Position numbers and translations under genes: made by a program | Part shown: in pieces, positions 14,163 through 14,200 of the stretch | How the letters are laid out: each line of letters begins with the position of its first letter | Numbering within the stretch: position 1 is the stretch's first letter | Notes under the pieces: model-generated | Database searches by the model: none | Told to the model about the DNA's origin: nothing | The model's input: only the letters and a program-made list of their open reading frames with translations | Assembly: GCA_021820825.1 (NCBI GenBank) | Contig: JAKADD010000019.1 | Span: 1 to 14,200 of the forward strand | Source of the DNA: Bacillota bacterium | GTDB taxonomy: Bacteria; Bacillota; Bacilli; Alicyclobacillales; SLC66 | Length of the DNA: 14,200 nt | Direction: 5' to 3'

Positions 14163-14200
14163 TCGTGGATTTATTGATTTATGTACTGTGCTGGCATGGT

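Overview
The window is the rpmH-side flank of a bacterial replication origin in an endospore-forming Bacillota. Gene order is rpmH-rnpA-yidD-yidC-jag-mnmE-mnmG-rsmG-noc-soj-spo0J, then a DUF554 gene, a DUF4446 gene, yyaC (opposite strand), a CvpA-like membrane gene, a DUF951 gene and ychF. This is the classic order next to dnaA in Bacillus relatives. Noc, YyaC, the parS sites and two Spo0A-box matches all point to a sporulating Firmicute. The moderate GC content and frequent TTG/GTG starts would fit an Alicyclobacillus-like lineage, but that placement is an inference.

Bases 1-308 look like part of the dnaA-rpmH intergenic (incA/oriC) region. They hold a perfect 34-bp palindrome made of two opposed DnaA boxes, an 85-bp element with perfect 27-bp inverted arms, and a near-consensus sigma-A promoter for rpmH. 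Bases 309-2573 encode ribosomal protein L34, the RNase P protein, the membrane-insertion factors YidD and YidC, and the RNA-binding protein Jag. An intrinsic terminator lies inside this group (after rpmH) and another closes it (after jag). Bases 2672-6712 encode the tRNA wobble-uridine enzymes MnmE and MnmG and the 16S rRNA methyltransferase RsmG, tightly packed.

Bases 6713-9527 are the nucleoid-occlusion and chromosome-partition block. It has Noc, preceded by two perfect Spo0A boxes 20 bp apart, then Soj and Spo0J. Two parS sites lie inside spo0J and a Noc-site-like palindrome lies inside soj. Bases 9528-11053 hold a gene-poor 270-bp gap and two overlapping membrane-protein genes. The yyaC gene follows on the minus strand with its own promoter. 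The right end has the CvpA-like gene, the DUF951 gene, a 369-bp gap and the YchF ATPase gene.

The protein-coding content is conventional. Novelty is most likely in the non-coding and site-level signals: the long inverted repeat and its related hairpin 7.6 kb away, the Spo0A boxes ahead of noc, the paired in-frame parS sites, an isolated perfect DnaA box in jag, and a possible minus-strand small gene with its own terminator in the gap before ychF. No transposase, CRISPR array, rRNA or tRNA gene was seen.
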